Source of the DNA: Hymenobacter setariae
GTDB taxonomy: Bacteria; Bacteroidota; Bacteroidia; Cytophagales; Hymenobacteraceae
Direction: 5' to 3'
Assembly (NCBI RefSeq): GCF_007713685.1
Contig: NZ_VMRJ01000004.1
Coordinates: forward strand, 124,001-188,000
Length of the DNA: 64,000 nucleotides
Numbering within the stretch: the stretch's first letter is position 1; the number at the start of each line of letters is the position of its first letter. Positions 26,747 through 34,933 of the stretch are shown in pieces. The position numbers were made by a program, and so were the translations under genes. The notes under the pieces were generated by a model. It was not told the DNA's origin. It saw nothing but the letters and a program-made list of their open reading frames with translations, and made no database searches.

Positions 26747-27487
26747 ATGAAGTTTCTGGTTTGTATTTCCAACGTGCCCGACACGACCACTAAAATTGCC
26801 TTCACGCCTGACAACAAAGAGTTTAATAAGGCTGGGGTGCAGTTCGTGATTAATCCCTGGGACGAATACGCCCTTACCCGTGCCATTGAGCTAAAGGAGG
26901 CTAACGCCGGCAGCACCGTGACGGTGCTTAACGTGGGCGAGGCCGACACCGAGCCAAACATTCGCAAGGCCCTAGCCATTGGGGCCGACGACGCCATCCG
27001 CGTCAACGCTGCTCCTACTGATGCCTTCTTCGTGGCCCAGCAAATTGCGGCCATTGCTAAAGAAGGCAATTACGATGTTATCCTGATGGGTAAGGAAAGT
27101 ATTGATTACAATGGCTTCCAGGTACACGGCATGGTGGGCGAGCTACTTAGCATCCCCACGGTGGCGCCCGCTATGAAGCTCGATATGAGCGGCAACACCG
27201 CCACCCTAGAGCGCGAAATCGAAGGCGGCAAAGAAATCGTGCAAGTAAATACGCCCTTCGTGGCCTCGTGCCAGCAGCCCATGTGCGAGCCCCGCATCCC
27301 CAACATGCGCGGCATCATGACGGCCCGCACCAAGCCCCTGAAAGTGGTGCCTGCCATCGGCGAAGCTCCCCGCACCCAGGTGGCTGAGTTTGCGTTGCCT
27401 CCCAAGAAGCAGGGCGTGAAGCTTATCGACGCAGCCAATGCTGGCGAGCTAATTAAGCTGCTCCGCAACGAGGCGAAAGTAATCTAA
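26747..27487 (+). CDS. etfB: Electron transfer flavoprotein subunit beta
   Basis: This 246-residue protein begins MKFLVCISNVPDTTTKIAF and has the AMP-binding region, the VILMGKESIDYNGFQVHGM segment and the EtfB signature-like stretch ending in RIPNMRGIMTARTKPL. It forms a heterodimer with EtfA (27613-28590) that carries FAD and AMP and moves electrons from acyl-CoA dehydrogenases to the membrane quinone pool. A family A/B hybrid repeat separates the two subunit genes. The length is normal. Confidence 0.95.
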   Translation: MKFLVCISNVPDTTTKIAFTPDNKEFNKAGVQFVINPWDEYALTRAIELKEANAGSTVTVLNVGEADTEPNIRKALAIGADDAIRVNAAPTDAFFVAQQIAAIAKEGNYDVILMGKESIDYNGFQVHGMVGELLSIPTVAPAMKLDMSGNTATLEREIEGGKEIVQVNTPFVASCQQPMCEPRIPNMRGIMTARTKPLKVVPAIGEAPRTQVAEFALPPKKQGVKLIDAANAGELIKLLRNEAKVI

Positions 27488-27493
27488 TACTGC

Positions 27494-27599
27494 CTGTCAT
27501 GCTGGCGAAGGAAGCATCTTATCACGGCTGCCTTCGCTAGCTTCTCCTAATTTCAACGCAGTGGACGTGATAAGGTCCTTCGCTGCGCTCAGGATGACA
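27494..27599. repeat. Hybrid inverted repeat between etfB and etfA
   Basis: The left arm is family A (TGTCATGCTGGCGAAGGAAG then CATCTTATCACG). The right arm, read on the minus strand, is GTCATCCTGAGCGCAGCGAA then GGACCTTATCACG, which has a different middle. The ends pair (TCATC/TCATG and TTATCACG), but the central GCGAAGGAAG and GCGCAGCGAAG differ. It fills the gap between two subunit genes of one complex. Confidence 0.85.
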
Positions 27600-27612
27600 A
27601 AATTTTAAGACT

Positions 27613-28590
27613 ATGTCTGTTTTAGTAGTAGTTGAATGTGACAAGGGCGAGGTAAAAAAATCTTCGCTCGAAGTAGCCACCTACGGCGCGCAGGTGGCCG
27701 CCCAGTTGGGCACCTCGGCCACGGCCATCGCCGTAGGCGAAGCCACTGAGGCCAATCTGGCTAAGCTCGGCGAGCAGGGCATCAGCAAGGTGCTCTACGA
27801 TAACGAGCCCCGCCTCAAGGACTTCGTAAATAATGCTTACACCAAGCTGATTGCCACGGCGGCCCAGCAGGAAGACGCCAAGGTAATTGTGCTGGCTAAC
27901 AGCAACGTCGGGGCAGCCGTAGGCTCGCGCTTGTCGGTGCGGCTGCAAGCGGCACTGGCTACCAACGTAGTGGAGCTGCCCAAAACCGACGGCGGCCAGT
28001 TTGTAGTGAAGCGTGGTGCCTTCTCGGGCAAGGCGTTTTCGGACGTGGTGCTGAGCAGCGACCGCAAGATTATTGCCCTCAAGAAAAACTCGATTGAGGC
28101 GCAGCACGAGGCTGGCAAAACGGCCGAGGTAACCGCCTTCTCGGCCCAGCTTGGCGACGCCGACTTTGCCGACGCACCCAAGCAGGTAGTGATGCAGGAC
28201 CAAGCCGGCGGCATCTTGCTGCCCGAGGCCTCACTCGTAGTGAGCGGTGGCCGCGGCATGAAAGGCCCCGAAAACTGGAATCTCATCGAGGACCTAGCCA
28301 AGGCCCTAGGTGCTGCTACGGCCTGCTCTAAGCCCGTGAGCGACGTAGACTGGCGCCCCCACCACGAGCACGTGGGCCAGACGGGTATCACGGTATCGCC
28401 CAACCTGTACATTGCCTGCGGTATCTCGGGTGCCATCCAGCACCTAGCGGGTGTCAACTCGTCGAAGGTGATTGTGGTTATCAACAAAGACCCCGAGGCA
28501 CCCTTCTTTAAGGCGGCCGATTATGGCATTGTGGGCGATGTATTTGAGGTGCTGCCCAAGCTAACGGCGGCCGTAAAAGAGCTGAGCTAA
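27613..28590 (+). CDS. etfA: Electron transfer flavoprotein subunit alpha
   Basis: The 325-residue product has an N-terminal ETF domain and the C-terminal FAD-binding domain with VSGGRGMKGPENW, the GQTGITVSPNLYIACGISGA segment and KVIVVINKDPEAPFF, the family signature. It pairs with EtfB. ATG 27613 is 13 bp after the hybrid repeat and gives the usual start. No ETF:quinone oxidoreductase gene is visible in the window. Confidence 0.95.
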   Translation: MSVLVVVECDKGEVKKSSLEVATYGAQVAAQLGTSATAIAVGEATEANLAKLGEQGISKVLYDNEPRLKDFVNNAYTKLIATAAQQEDAKVIVLANSNVGAAVGSRLSVRLQAALATNVVELPKTDGGQFVVKRGAFSGKAFSDVVLSSDRKIIALKKNSIEAQHEAGKTAEVTAFSAQLGDADFADAPKQVVMQDQAGGILLPEASLVVSGGRGMKGPENWNLIEDLAKALGAATACSKPVSDVDWRPHHEHVGQTGITVSPNLYIACGISGAIQHLAGVNSSKVIVVINKDPEAPFFKAADYGIVGDVFEVLPKLTAAVKELS

Positions 28591-28601
28591 GCCACTTGTA
28601 G

Positions 28602-28679
28602 GGCCAGGCTGCGGCTTGGTGCGGGCCACGCCGGGTGCTACTCGGTGGGTATTGGCCCGTACCAAGCCGTGGCTTGGCC
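28602..28679. repeat. Imperfect 27-bp inverted repeat downstream of etfA
   Basis: 28602-28628 (GGCCAGGCTGCGGCTTGGTG...) pairs with 28653-28679 (...CCAAGCCGTGGCTTGGCC) at 23 of 27 positions by eye, with a 24-base loop. The arms also contain short internal direct repeats (GGCTTGG). The element is unrelated to families A to C. It is not followed by a T-run, so it is not a classic terminator. Confidence 0.75.
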
Positions 28680-28772
28680 GTACTTTTTCGGGCTAGTTCC
28701 GACCTTCATCGCTTTATTTGTCGTACAGAACTCTAGTACCCGTTTCCCGGACGCTAAACGTCCCCGCGACCC

Positions 28773-29405
28773 TTGAAAAAAATTCCGCTCGAAATCCTGG
28801 GCTTGTCCTCCTCGCAGTCGCAGTCCGGCTCCTTCGCCCTTATTCTGGGCGAGAAGCACGGCAACCGGCGCCTGCCGATTATCATCGGCATGTTTGAGGC
28901 CCAGAGCATTGCCATCCAAATTGAGAAGATTAGCCCTAACCGGCCCCTCACCCACGACCTGTTCAAGGCCTTTGCCGAACACGTGCACGTGGTAATCATC
29001 GAGGTCGTTATTTCGGACCTCAAAGAAGGCGTTTTCTACTCTCGCATCGTGTGCTCCGACGGGGCTACCACTTTCGAGATTGATGCTCGCCCCTCCGATG
29101 CCATTGCCATTGGCTTGCGCTTCGGGGTGCCGATTTTTACGGTAGAAAGCGTGCTAAGCGAAGCTGGAATCATCCTTTCGGACCTCGACGAGGCCGGGGA
29201 GGAAGATGAAGATGACCAGGACCGCGACGATGACGACGATGATGACGATAGCCCCAGCCCTACTCCCCGCCCCACCGAGCCCCGCGAGCCGAGCGGCCAG
29301 GTGCCGGTAGAAGAGCTCAGCAAAATGCTGGCGCAGGCGCTGGACAAAGAAGACTACGAAAAAGCGGCGAAAATCCGTGATGAGTTGAATAAGCGTAACG
29401 GCTAG
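28773..29405 (+). CDS. Bifunctional nuclease-family protein (DUF151) with UVR motif
   Basis: This 210-residue protein has a DUF151/BFN domain (residues about 1-135, with NRRLPIIIGMFEAQSIAI and DARPSDAIAIGLRFGVPIF). An acidic, disordered linker rich in Asp follows (about residues 140-170), and then a C-terminal UVR-type helix pair (LDKEDYEKAAKIRDEL). The start is TTG at 28773: it gives the family N-terminus (MKKIPLEILGLSSSQSQSG) and no ATG exists nearby. Plant BFN proteins have nuclease activity; bacterial members are poorly studied. The UVR helix suggests contact with a DNA-repair or protease partner, an inference. Confidence 0.85.
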   Translation: MKKIPLEILGLSSSQSQSGSFALILGEKHGNRRLPIIIGMFEAQSIAIQIEKISPNRPLTHDLFKAFAEHVHVVIIEVVISDLKEGVFYSRIVCSDGATTFEIDARPSDAIAIGLRFGVPIFTVESVLSEAGIILSDLDEAGEEDEDDQDRDDDDDDDDSPSPTPRPTEPREPSGQVPVEELSKMLAQALDKEDYEKAAKIRDELNKRNG

Positions 29406-29538
29406 CCCTAGGGGGTAAAAACGCATAGACTGCAAAGAATGTGAAGTTGCCGGTTTGCCCGAATGGGCCCGGCGGCTTCGCATTTTTGTATTTTTACGCT
29501 TTCCTTATTGTCGGCTGCTATTTAATACTGAATACCTT

Positions 29539-30780
29539 ATGTCATTAGCTATCTCACAGCGCGGGCAGGCCATGCCCGCTTCGCCCTTCCGCAAGCTGGC
29601 TCCTTTTGCCGAAGCCGCCAAGCAGCAGGGTAAGAAAGTATACCATCTCAACATTGGTCAGCCCGATATCGCGACCCCGCCCAGCTTGTTTGAAGCCGTG
29701 CGGCAGGCCGACATCCGGGTGCTGGCCTACAGCCACGGCGCGGGCACTGACAGCTACCGCCAGAAGCTGGCCGCCTACTACCACCGTGCGGGCATAGAGG
29801 TGAGCACCGAAGAGATACTAGTGACCACGGCAGGCAGTGAGGCCATTTTATTTGCGCTGCTTACCTGCCTCAACCCCGGCGACGAAGTCATCATTCCCGA
29901 GCCGTTCTATGGCACCTACACGGCGTTTGCCATTGCGGCGGGCGTGAACATCGTGACCGTGACGGCCACCATCGACAATGGGTTTGCCCTGCCGCCGCTA
30001 GCTGCTTTTGAGCAGGTTATCACGCCGCGCACCAAGGCGATTTTGCTTTGCAACCCTAGCAACCCTACCGGCCACGTGTACACCCGCCGCGAGCTTGAAG
30101 ACCTCCTAGGGCTCTGCCAACGCCACGGGCTGTACCTGCTCTCGGATGAGGCTTACCGGGAATACTGCTACGACGGGGCTCGCTCCATTAGTGCGCTCAA
30201 CCTGCCCGGCGGCGAAGAACATGTGGTAGTGATGGACACTATCTCGAAGCGCTACAGTGCTTGCGGTGCACGAGTGGGCTCGCTCGTGACACGCAACAAA
30301 ACCGTGTACTTGGCAGCCTTCCACTTTGCGCAGATGCGCATCAGCCCCCCCGGCCTAGGTATGCTACTGGGCGAAGCGGCTGTGGACCTGCCCGAAAGCT
30401 ACTTTGATGAAAACCGCGCCGAGTACCAGGCGCGGCGCGACCTCACAGTGGCGCGCTTGCAGGCTATGCCCGGCGTACAGTGCCCGGTGCCAGGCGGCGC
30501 CTTCTACGTGATGGCCCACTTGCCCGTAGATGATGCCGAGCGCTTTGGCGAATGGCTGCTCACCGACTTCACCTACGAAAACCAGACGCTGATGCTGTCG
30601 CCGGCCAACGGATTTTACCAAACGCCCGACCTAGGCCGCCAACAAGTACGCATCGCCTACGTACTTAACCTCAACGATTTGGCCGCGGCCCTTACCTGCC
30701 TCGAACACGCGCTGTTGGCTTACCCCGACCGCACGCTGGCACCACAGGCAGTAGCAGCGACAGCCGAAGCGCTCGCCTAA
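29539..30780 (+). CDS. PLP-dependent aminotransferase, class I/II
   Basis: With ATG 29539 (MSLAISQRGQAMPASPFRKL) the enzyme is 413 residues. The frame is open to 29455, but the added residues do not look like the family. Motifs are HLNIGQPDIATPP, the substrate/cofactor loop CNPSNPTGHVY, the PLP-binding Lys in DTISKRYSACGARVG and the C-terminal RIAYVLN. It is close to aspartate-type aminotransferases (AspC/aminotransferase fold type I). The exact amino acid is not readable. The cytochrome b gene follows after 17 bp. Confidence 0.88.
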   Translation: MSLAISQRGQAMPASPFRKLAPFAEAAKQQGKKVYHLNIGQPDIATPPSLFEAVRQADIRVLAYSHGAGTDSYRQKLAAYYHRAGIEVSTEEILVTTAGSEAILFALLTCLNPGDEVIIPEPFYGTYTAFAIAAGVNIVTVTATIDNGFALPPLAAFEQVITPRTKAILLCNPSNPTGHVYTRRELEDLLGLCQRHGLYLLSDEAYREYCYDGARSISALNLPGGEEHVVVMDTISKRYSACGARVGSLVTRNKTVYLAAFHFAQMRISPPGLGMLLGEAAVDLPESYFDENRAEYQARRDLTVARLQAMPGVQCPVPGGAFYVMAHLPVDDAERFGEWLLTDFTYENQTLMLSPANGFYQTPDLGRQQVRIAYVLNLNDLAAALTCLEHALLAYPDRTLAPQAVAATAEALA

Positions 30781-30797
30781 CCTCCGCCCTACCTCCC

Positions 30798-31451
30798 ATG
30801 CCCACGCCTGCTGCTACGCCAGTTTCCACTCACGATTACTCGGCGCCGCTGCGGGTGTGGCACTGGGGCAATGCGCTGCTAGTACTGGGCCAGCTGATTA
30901 CGATTCTCTTCATCAAGGTTATCGTGAAGCCCAAAGCGCTAGTGCCCGAGTTTCAGGCGGCTGCGGCCCAGCACGGCGGCAACCTCAGCAAAGAACAGGG
31001 AATGAGCATTGCCCACCTGCTGAGTGAGCGCCTGTGGGACTGGCACATTGCCATCGGGCTGGCGCTAGCCTCCTTTTGGGCCTACTGGCTGGTGCTGCAG
31101 CTCACTGCCCCTGCCGAGCGCCGCTTTACGACACGGCTGGTAGCAGCGGCTCGCTACTACCGGCTGGCCCCGCCCGCCGAGCACCCCGATGCCCGCCACG
31201 CCCTGCTGGCCAAGCTCACGTATGCTGCTTTCTACTTATTTATCAGCGTAATGGTGCTTACCGGCCTAGCCCTTACTTGGGCCGACGACGTGACGTGGCT
31301 CCACAGCATGGAGCACTCAGTGAAGGAGGTACACAACGTGACGATGTACCTTCTTATCGCCTTTGTGGTGGTGCACATAGTGGGTGTGGTATGGGCCGAG
31401 CTTACCAAAGACCATGGGCTGATTTCGCGCATGGTGAGTGGTGAAAAGTAA
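30798..31451 (+). CDS. Cytochrome b/b6-like membrane protein (cytochrome b561 type)
   Basis: This 217-residue protein has four membrane segments and conserved histidines placed to bind two haems: RVWHWGNALLVLG in the first, WHIAIGLALASFW in the second, and HNVTMYLLIAFVVVHIVG in the last. This is the pattern of cytochrome b561 / Ni-hydrogenase-type b subunits. It would pass electrons between quinones and a periplasmic or membrane partner that is not encoded nearby. It lies 17 bp after the aminotransferase gene, so it is probably co-transcribed. Confidence 0.82.
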   Translation: MPTPAATPVSTHDYSAPLRVWHWGNALLVLGQLITILFIKVIVKPKALVPEFQAAAAQHGGNLSKEQGMSIAHLLSERLWDWHIAIGLALASFWAYWLVLQLTAPAERRFTTRLVAAARYYRLAPPAEHPDARHALLAKLTYAAFYLFISVMVLTGLALTWADDVTWLHSMEHSVKEVHNVTMYLLIAFVVVHIVGVVWAELTKDHGLISRMVSGEK

Positions 31452-31547
31452 AAAGGTTCCCAAATGCGTTTTATTTATTCTTGTTAATATCTAAATCCAG
31501 CACCTACCGCAAATGCGTAGGTATGGCCTCACCACCCGAGGCTGCTG

Positions 31548-32111
31548 ATGAAGCTATTAGAGAAGGATGCTGAAAAAGAGCTAGTTCGGCGCTTATATAC
31601 CCGAGACGAAGCTGCGATGGGGCTCTTCTACAAGAACTACAGCAAAGCCTTGTATTATACAATCTGGCGTATTGTGCGCCAGGATGAGCTAGCTGAGGAC
31701 ATTTTGCAGGAATGCATGGTCAAATTCTGGTTGGCCTTTCCTAGGTATGATGCTAGCCGCGGTCGACTATTTACATGGGCGCTGAACATTGCGCGCAACC
31801 TAGCCATCGACCACCTACGCGACCAGCGCTACCGCGACGCGCAGCGCACGTATTCGCTTACCGAAGAAACGGTGCCCCACCGGCCAGCCCCGGCTACCTT
31901 CCGGCCCGAGCACATTGGGGTGCGCGACTGGCTACAGTTGCTTAGCCCTAACGACCGCCAGCTGCTCGATTTACTGTATCTCAAGGGCTATACCCAGGTA
32001 GAGGCAGCCGAGGAGCTGCGCCTGCCCCTAGGTACCGTGAAGTCGCGTGCAGGCCGCATCATCCGCACGCTCAGCAAAGTCATGACTTCTTCGGGAGCAG
32101 TGAGTTACTAG
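31548..32111 (+). CDS. ECF-type RNA polymerase sigma factor
   Basis: This 187-residue sigma factor has region 2 (DEAAMGLFYKNYSKALYYT, DILQECMVKFWLAFPRYD, FTWALNIARNLAIDHLR) and region 4 with helix-turn-helix (LKGYTQVEAAEELRLPLGTVKSR). It directs RNA polymerase to alternative promoters, usually under control of a membrane anti-sigma factor. No anti-sigma (FecR or zinc-finger) gene follows; the next gene encodes a small coiled-coil membrane protein. A short hairpin around CCTACCGCAAATGCGTAGG (31503-31521) precedes the ATG. Confidence 0.92.
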   Translation: MKLLEKDAEKELVRRLYTRDEAAMGLFYKNYSKALYYTIWRIVRQDELAEDILQECMVKFWLAFPRYDASRGRLFTWALNIARNLAIDHLRDQRYRDAQRTYSLTEETVPHRPAPATFRPEHIGVRDWLQLLSPNDRQLLDLLYLKGYTQVEAAEELRLPLGTVKSRAGRIIRTLSKVMTSSGAVSY

Positions 32112-32171
32112 CAGCCGTCTAACATTAGGAGGGGCCGGGCCGTAGGTGCAGCATTTTCCTTTGTCGTTGCT

Positions 32172-32681
32172 ATGCGTAGTAAGCTGTTATTTGTCCTGCT
32201 CTTACTAGGGTCTAGCGCCCTGGCCCAACCCGACTCGCCCCTCACGCGCCTGCTGGCCGAGCGCCGCGTACTCACGCAGCGCTACGCCGAAGCCAATGCG
32301 CAGCGCCACAGCTTGTTTGGCTTGAATAATAAGCCTAGTAAGAAGGACTTACAGGAGGTAGTAGATGCTCTGCAAGGCATCGTGAATAAGGACGAGGAGA
32401 TAGTAGCAGTACTTAACCAGACGGCTCAGCAGGCCCAAACTACGGCCACCACGCTGCAAAATACCGGCCGCGACGACCGCAACCTCACCGCTCAGCGAAT
32501 TAGTGAGTTTCAGAACGACCTGCTCAATGCGCAGCAGCGGGAGAAACAAGCTGCCGAGCGCCAGCGCGCCCTAGCGGCCGACCTAGCCGAGGCTCAACAG
32601 GGCCAGCGAGGGCGCGATGCACTTATTTTGGGGCTAGCACTGGCTTGCGTGGGCTTATTCTTTTGGCGCCGTCGGCGCTAG
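32172..32681 (+). CDS. Small exported coiled-coil protein with C-terminal membrane anchor
   Basis: This 169-residue protein has a signal peptide (residues 1-18, cleavage after ALA), a charged helical coiled-coil region (about residues 20-145, rich in Gln, Ala, Arg and Glu) and a C-terminal membrane segment (LILGLALACVGLFFW) ending in RRRRR-like basic residues. The topology is thus periplasmic with a cytoplasmic basic tail. I do not recognise the family. It follows the ECF sigma gene by 60 bp on the same strand, so it may be co-transcribed or a target of that sigma factor. Confidence 0.7.
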   Translation: MRSKLLFVLLLLGSSALAQPDSPLTRLLAERRVLTQRYAEANAQRHSLFGLNNKPSKKDLQEVVDALQGIVNKDEEIVAVLNQTAQQAQTTATTLQNTGRDDRNLTAQRISEFQNDLLNAQQREKQAAERQRALAADLAEAQQGQRGRDALILGLALACVGLFFWRRRR

Positions 32682-32698
32682 GAGGGCGGGAGTTCCGG

Positions 32699-33121
32699 TT
32701 AGGCTTGCCGAGGCGCGGCCTGCTTGGTGGCCAGCCAGGTATTGGCCGCGCCCTCATCTTGAAAGCGGGCAAACTGCACTAGGCTACCGGGCGCTACCTC
32801 GTGGGCGCTGGCCGGCAAGCTGCCTAGGTAGTCGGGCAGCACCAAAAAACACACGTACAGCGGCGTGCCCAGTTGGCGCTGCACCTGCGGCAAAAACTGG
32901 GTGGTTACCCATTCGGGGCCATTGAGGCTACGATTGGTGCGGCGGCGCGAGTCGATGAGCCAGTAGCCGCATTGGTGATGTTGGGCCGCCTGGCTCAAGG
33001 CTTCGTAGCCCTGGTGCAGCTCGGGCTCTGTGACCGAGCGCAGCCAGCGGCCAGTGAGCTGATTGAGGTCGGGGCGGTAGGCGACTTGTAGGAAGTCGGT
33101 GGAAAACTGGTCGGGAAGCAT
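32699..33121 (-). CDS. Conserved hypothetical cytosolic protein
   Basis: This 140-residue soluble protein has no signal peptide or membrane segment. The stretch YLVDSRRR-like (GYWLIDSRRRTNRSLNGPEW) and the beta/alpha pattern of LYVCFLVLPDYL resemble SpoIIAA/STAS-like or YolC-like small domains that I have seen in Hymenobacter-type genomes, but no firm family can be given. The hydrophobic core and strand/helix pattern, and the absence of a better frame on either strand, support it as a real gene. It converges with the gene ending at 32681. Confidence 0.6.
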   Translation of the reverse strand: MLPDQFSTDFLQVAYRPDLNQLTGRWLRSVTEPELHQGYEALSQAAQHHQCGYWLIDSRRRTNRSLNGPEWVTTQFLPQVQRQLGTPLYVCFLVLPDYLGSLPASAHEVAPGSLVQFARFQDEGAANTWLATKQAAPRQA

Positions 33122-33604
33122 GGGTGGGAAGGGCCGGGCGGGGCACTAAAGCTACGCAATGGCTGGGGCCCGCAAAACAGCTTGCGCGGTTTTGCGCCTC
33201 AGGTGTGAATAGCGCGGCACTATCGGCTAATTCCAACTCCGGTTTAGAAGTAAAGCTGTTCTTACTGCCTGACAAAAGCATTTTGCGCCGTGGCTTTTGC
33301 GTAGTACCTTATTTGATGGATAGGCAAACCCGGAGCGGCGCTAGCGGCAACGGTGGCACTCTATTCTGCTACTTGGCTTTCCAAATACTTCCTTTTCTTT
33401 CACTTACACCTTACTTTCGTTCCGGCGGCTATGGCCGTGCTTATCCCCTAACTAGTTACCCGTGGGTTATTTCCTTTCCTCCTACCTGGCTACCTAGGTC
33501 GGCTGGCGGCTGGCTTCGCAAAGCGTGCATCCTCCTAGGTACTGCTCGCCAAGCAGTACGGCCCCGGCCCTTGGGCTAGCTTTATTGCGCTATCACTTCT
33601 ACTT
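33122..33604. other. Long intergenic region upstream of the Imm51-like gene
   Basis: 483 bp hold no gene that I accept. A small hairpin is present at 33539-33559 (GTACTGCT CGCC AAGCAGTAC), with two CCTAGG sites nearby, 45 bp before the ATG at 33605. T-rich stretches around 33380-33420 make the region look non-coding. No exact TAnnTTTG element was seen. Confidence 0.5.
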
Positions 33605-33964
33605 ATGGCTTCTACGTTTCCCTTCAAAGTTGCCGCCGCCAAGGCCGGTAGCGACCCGGCCCATCAGTTTGTCATTCTGGCCGAGATAGACGCGCTGGAC
33701 GACTATCTCAATGTATTTGAGGACTATGGCTACGGGGGCGATGGCTTTTCTTGGCGCGAGCACATCGAGACTATTATCGAAGAGTATCAGCCGGGCTTGC
33801 TCGACCAGTTGGAGTTTGACGAGCAGGAAGACACTTTCTTGGTCTACGCCGATAGCCCCCAGGCCGTGCGGCAGTTTATGCACTGGGTGCTCCCATACTT
33901 CGGCGATTTAGGCAAGCTCAAAAAGTATCTCAGCCAGGCCGACCCCAGCGATTTTTTTGGCTAA
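33605..33964 (+). CDS. Imm51-like immunity-family protein (tentative)
   Basis: This acidic 119-residue protein has no signal peptide. The order GYGGDGFSWREHIETII, then LEFDEQEDTFLVYADS, then a C-terminal helical stretch ending in DPSDFFG resembles the Imm51 family of immunity proteins, which protect against polymorphic toxins. The resemblance is from memory of the motif order, not an alignment. No toxin gene is next to it, so if the family is right it would be an orphan or solitary protective gene. The start ATG 33605 lies 40-50 bp after a small hairpin. Confidence 0.5.
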   Translation: MASTFPFKVAAAKAGSDPAHQFVILAEIDALDDYLNVFEDYGYGGDGFSWREHIETIIEEYQPGLLDQLEFDEQEDTFLVYADSPQAVRQFMHWVLPYFGDLGKLKKYLSQADPSDFFG

Positions 33965-33994
33965 TCGTCAGCTAGGCGCAGCGCTATTTCATTC

Positions 33995-34933
33995 TTACTG
34001 CCAACTTTTTACGCTACGCCTAGCCAGTAGGCCAAGCGCAAAATCGAGGGGATGACGGCGCCCGGCCAGGTGCAGCAAATCGGCGAGGTCACGAGCAGCC
34101 GACCACTGGCGGTGGCGTAGGGCTTGCAGCAGCTCCCAGCGCAGGCGCACCCCTAGGGCGGCGCGCTCGGCTGGCGTGCGCACGAGGGCCACAGCCTTGC
34201 GGCACACCGCAATGTTGGACAGCAAATAGGGGTCGTTGGGCTGGTAGGCTCGCGTGGACATAGAGCGCGGGTGCAGGCGCCGCTGGGTCGTGACCTCATC
34301 TTGGTAGTGAAATTGCCAGTCGGGACTGGCTCGCACCCATAGGTCGAAGTCTTCGAAGGTTAGCGCCTCGTCGTAGCCACCTAGGTGGGCGAGCACCTCG
34401 CGGCGCACAAGCATAGTAGGCGAGCAGATGAAGTAGCGGCTCAGCACATCGGCCAGCACCCAGCCGCTGGCCGGCCGGGGCAGCAGTCCGCCCCGCCCAT
34501 CGGGGCGGTGGTGCAGGCCTACTGCCGTGCCTTGCTCATCAATGAGCTCGGCATTGGAGTAAACTATGCCATAGCTGGGACCTAGGTGCTCAAACAACGC
34601 TACTTGTTGGCTGACGCGGTGCGGCAGCAGCACATCGTCGGTGGCAAAATCGAGAACATAGGCGCCTTTGCTTTGAAAAAAGGCTTGATTGAAGGCCCGG
34701 CAGTTGCGCATGTTCTGGGACAGCAGCAGCAAGTGCCAGGTAGGATGGGCCTGGGCGTACTCGCGCAAAATGGCCGGACTGCCATCTTGGCTAGCATCAT
34801 CAACCAGCCACACTTCGAGGTGCGGGTAGTCTTGGGCCAGAATAGAATCTAGCGCCTGCCGCAAAAATGGCGCGTGGTTGTAACACAAGGCAATGATGGT
34901 AACGAGCGGCACGCTATGGTTTTTTGTAAGCAT
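33995..34933 (-). CDS. Glycosyltransferase family 2
   Basis: This 312-residue GT-A enzyme has SVPLVTIIALCYNHAPFLRQ, EVWLVDDASQDGSP with the nucleotide-binding Asp pair, and LDFATDDVLLPHRVSQQV with the DDD-like metal motif. It would transfer a sugar from a nucleotide donor to a growing cell-surface glycan in the cytoplasm. Its start overlaps the end of the flippase gene by 20 bp, so the two are translationally coupled. It is the downstream gene of a three-gene minus-strand cluster (acetyl/aminoacyl transferase-like, flippase, GT2). Confidence 0.9.
   Translation of the reverse strand: MLTKNHSVPLVTIIALCYNHAPFLRQALDSILAQDYPHLEVWLVDDASQDGSPAILREYAQAHPTWHLLLLSQNMRNCRAFNQAFFQSKGAYVLDFATDDVLLPHRVSQQVALFEHLGPSYGIVYSNAELIDEQGTAVGLHHRPDGRGGLLPRPASGWVLADVLSRYFICSPTMLVRREVLAHLGGYDEALTFEDFDLWVRASPDWQFHYQDEVTTQRRLHPRSMSTRAYQPNDPYLLSNIAVCRKAVALVRTPAERAALGVRLRWELLQALRHRQWSAARDLADLLHLAGRRHPLDFALGLLARRSVKSWQ

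Noticed and set aside
29455..29538. N-terminal extension of the aminotransferase
   Set aside because: The 28 added residues are basic/aromatic and unlike the family; the downstream ATG 29539 gives the standard N-terminus.
33124..33579. 151-residue open frame between the hypothetical gene and the Imm51-like gene
   Set aside because: Composition does not look like coding sequence (low-complexity and no hydrophobic core), it starts within the reverse gene's promoter area, and it shows no family motif; a chance frame in a GC-rich genome is more likely.
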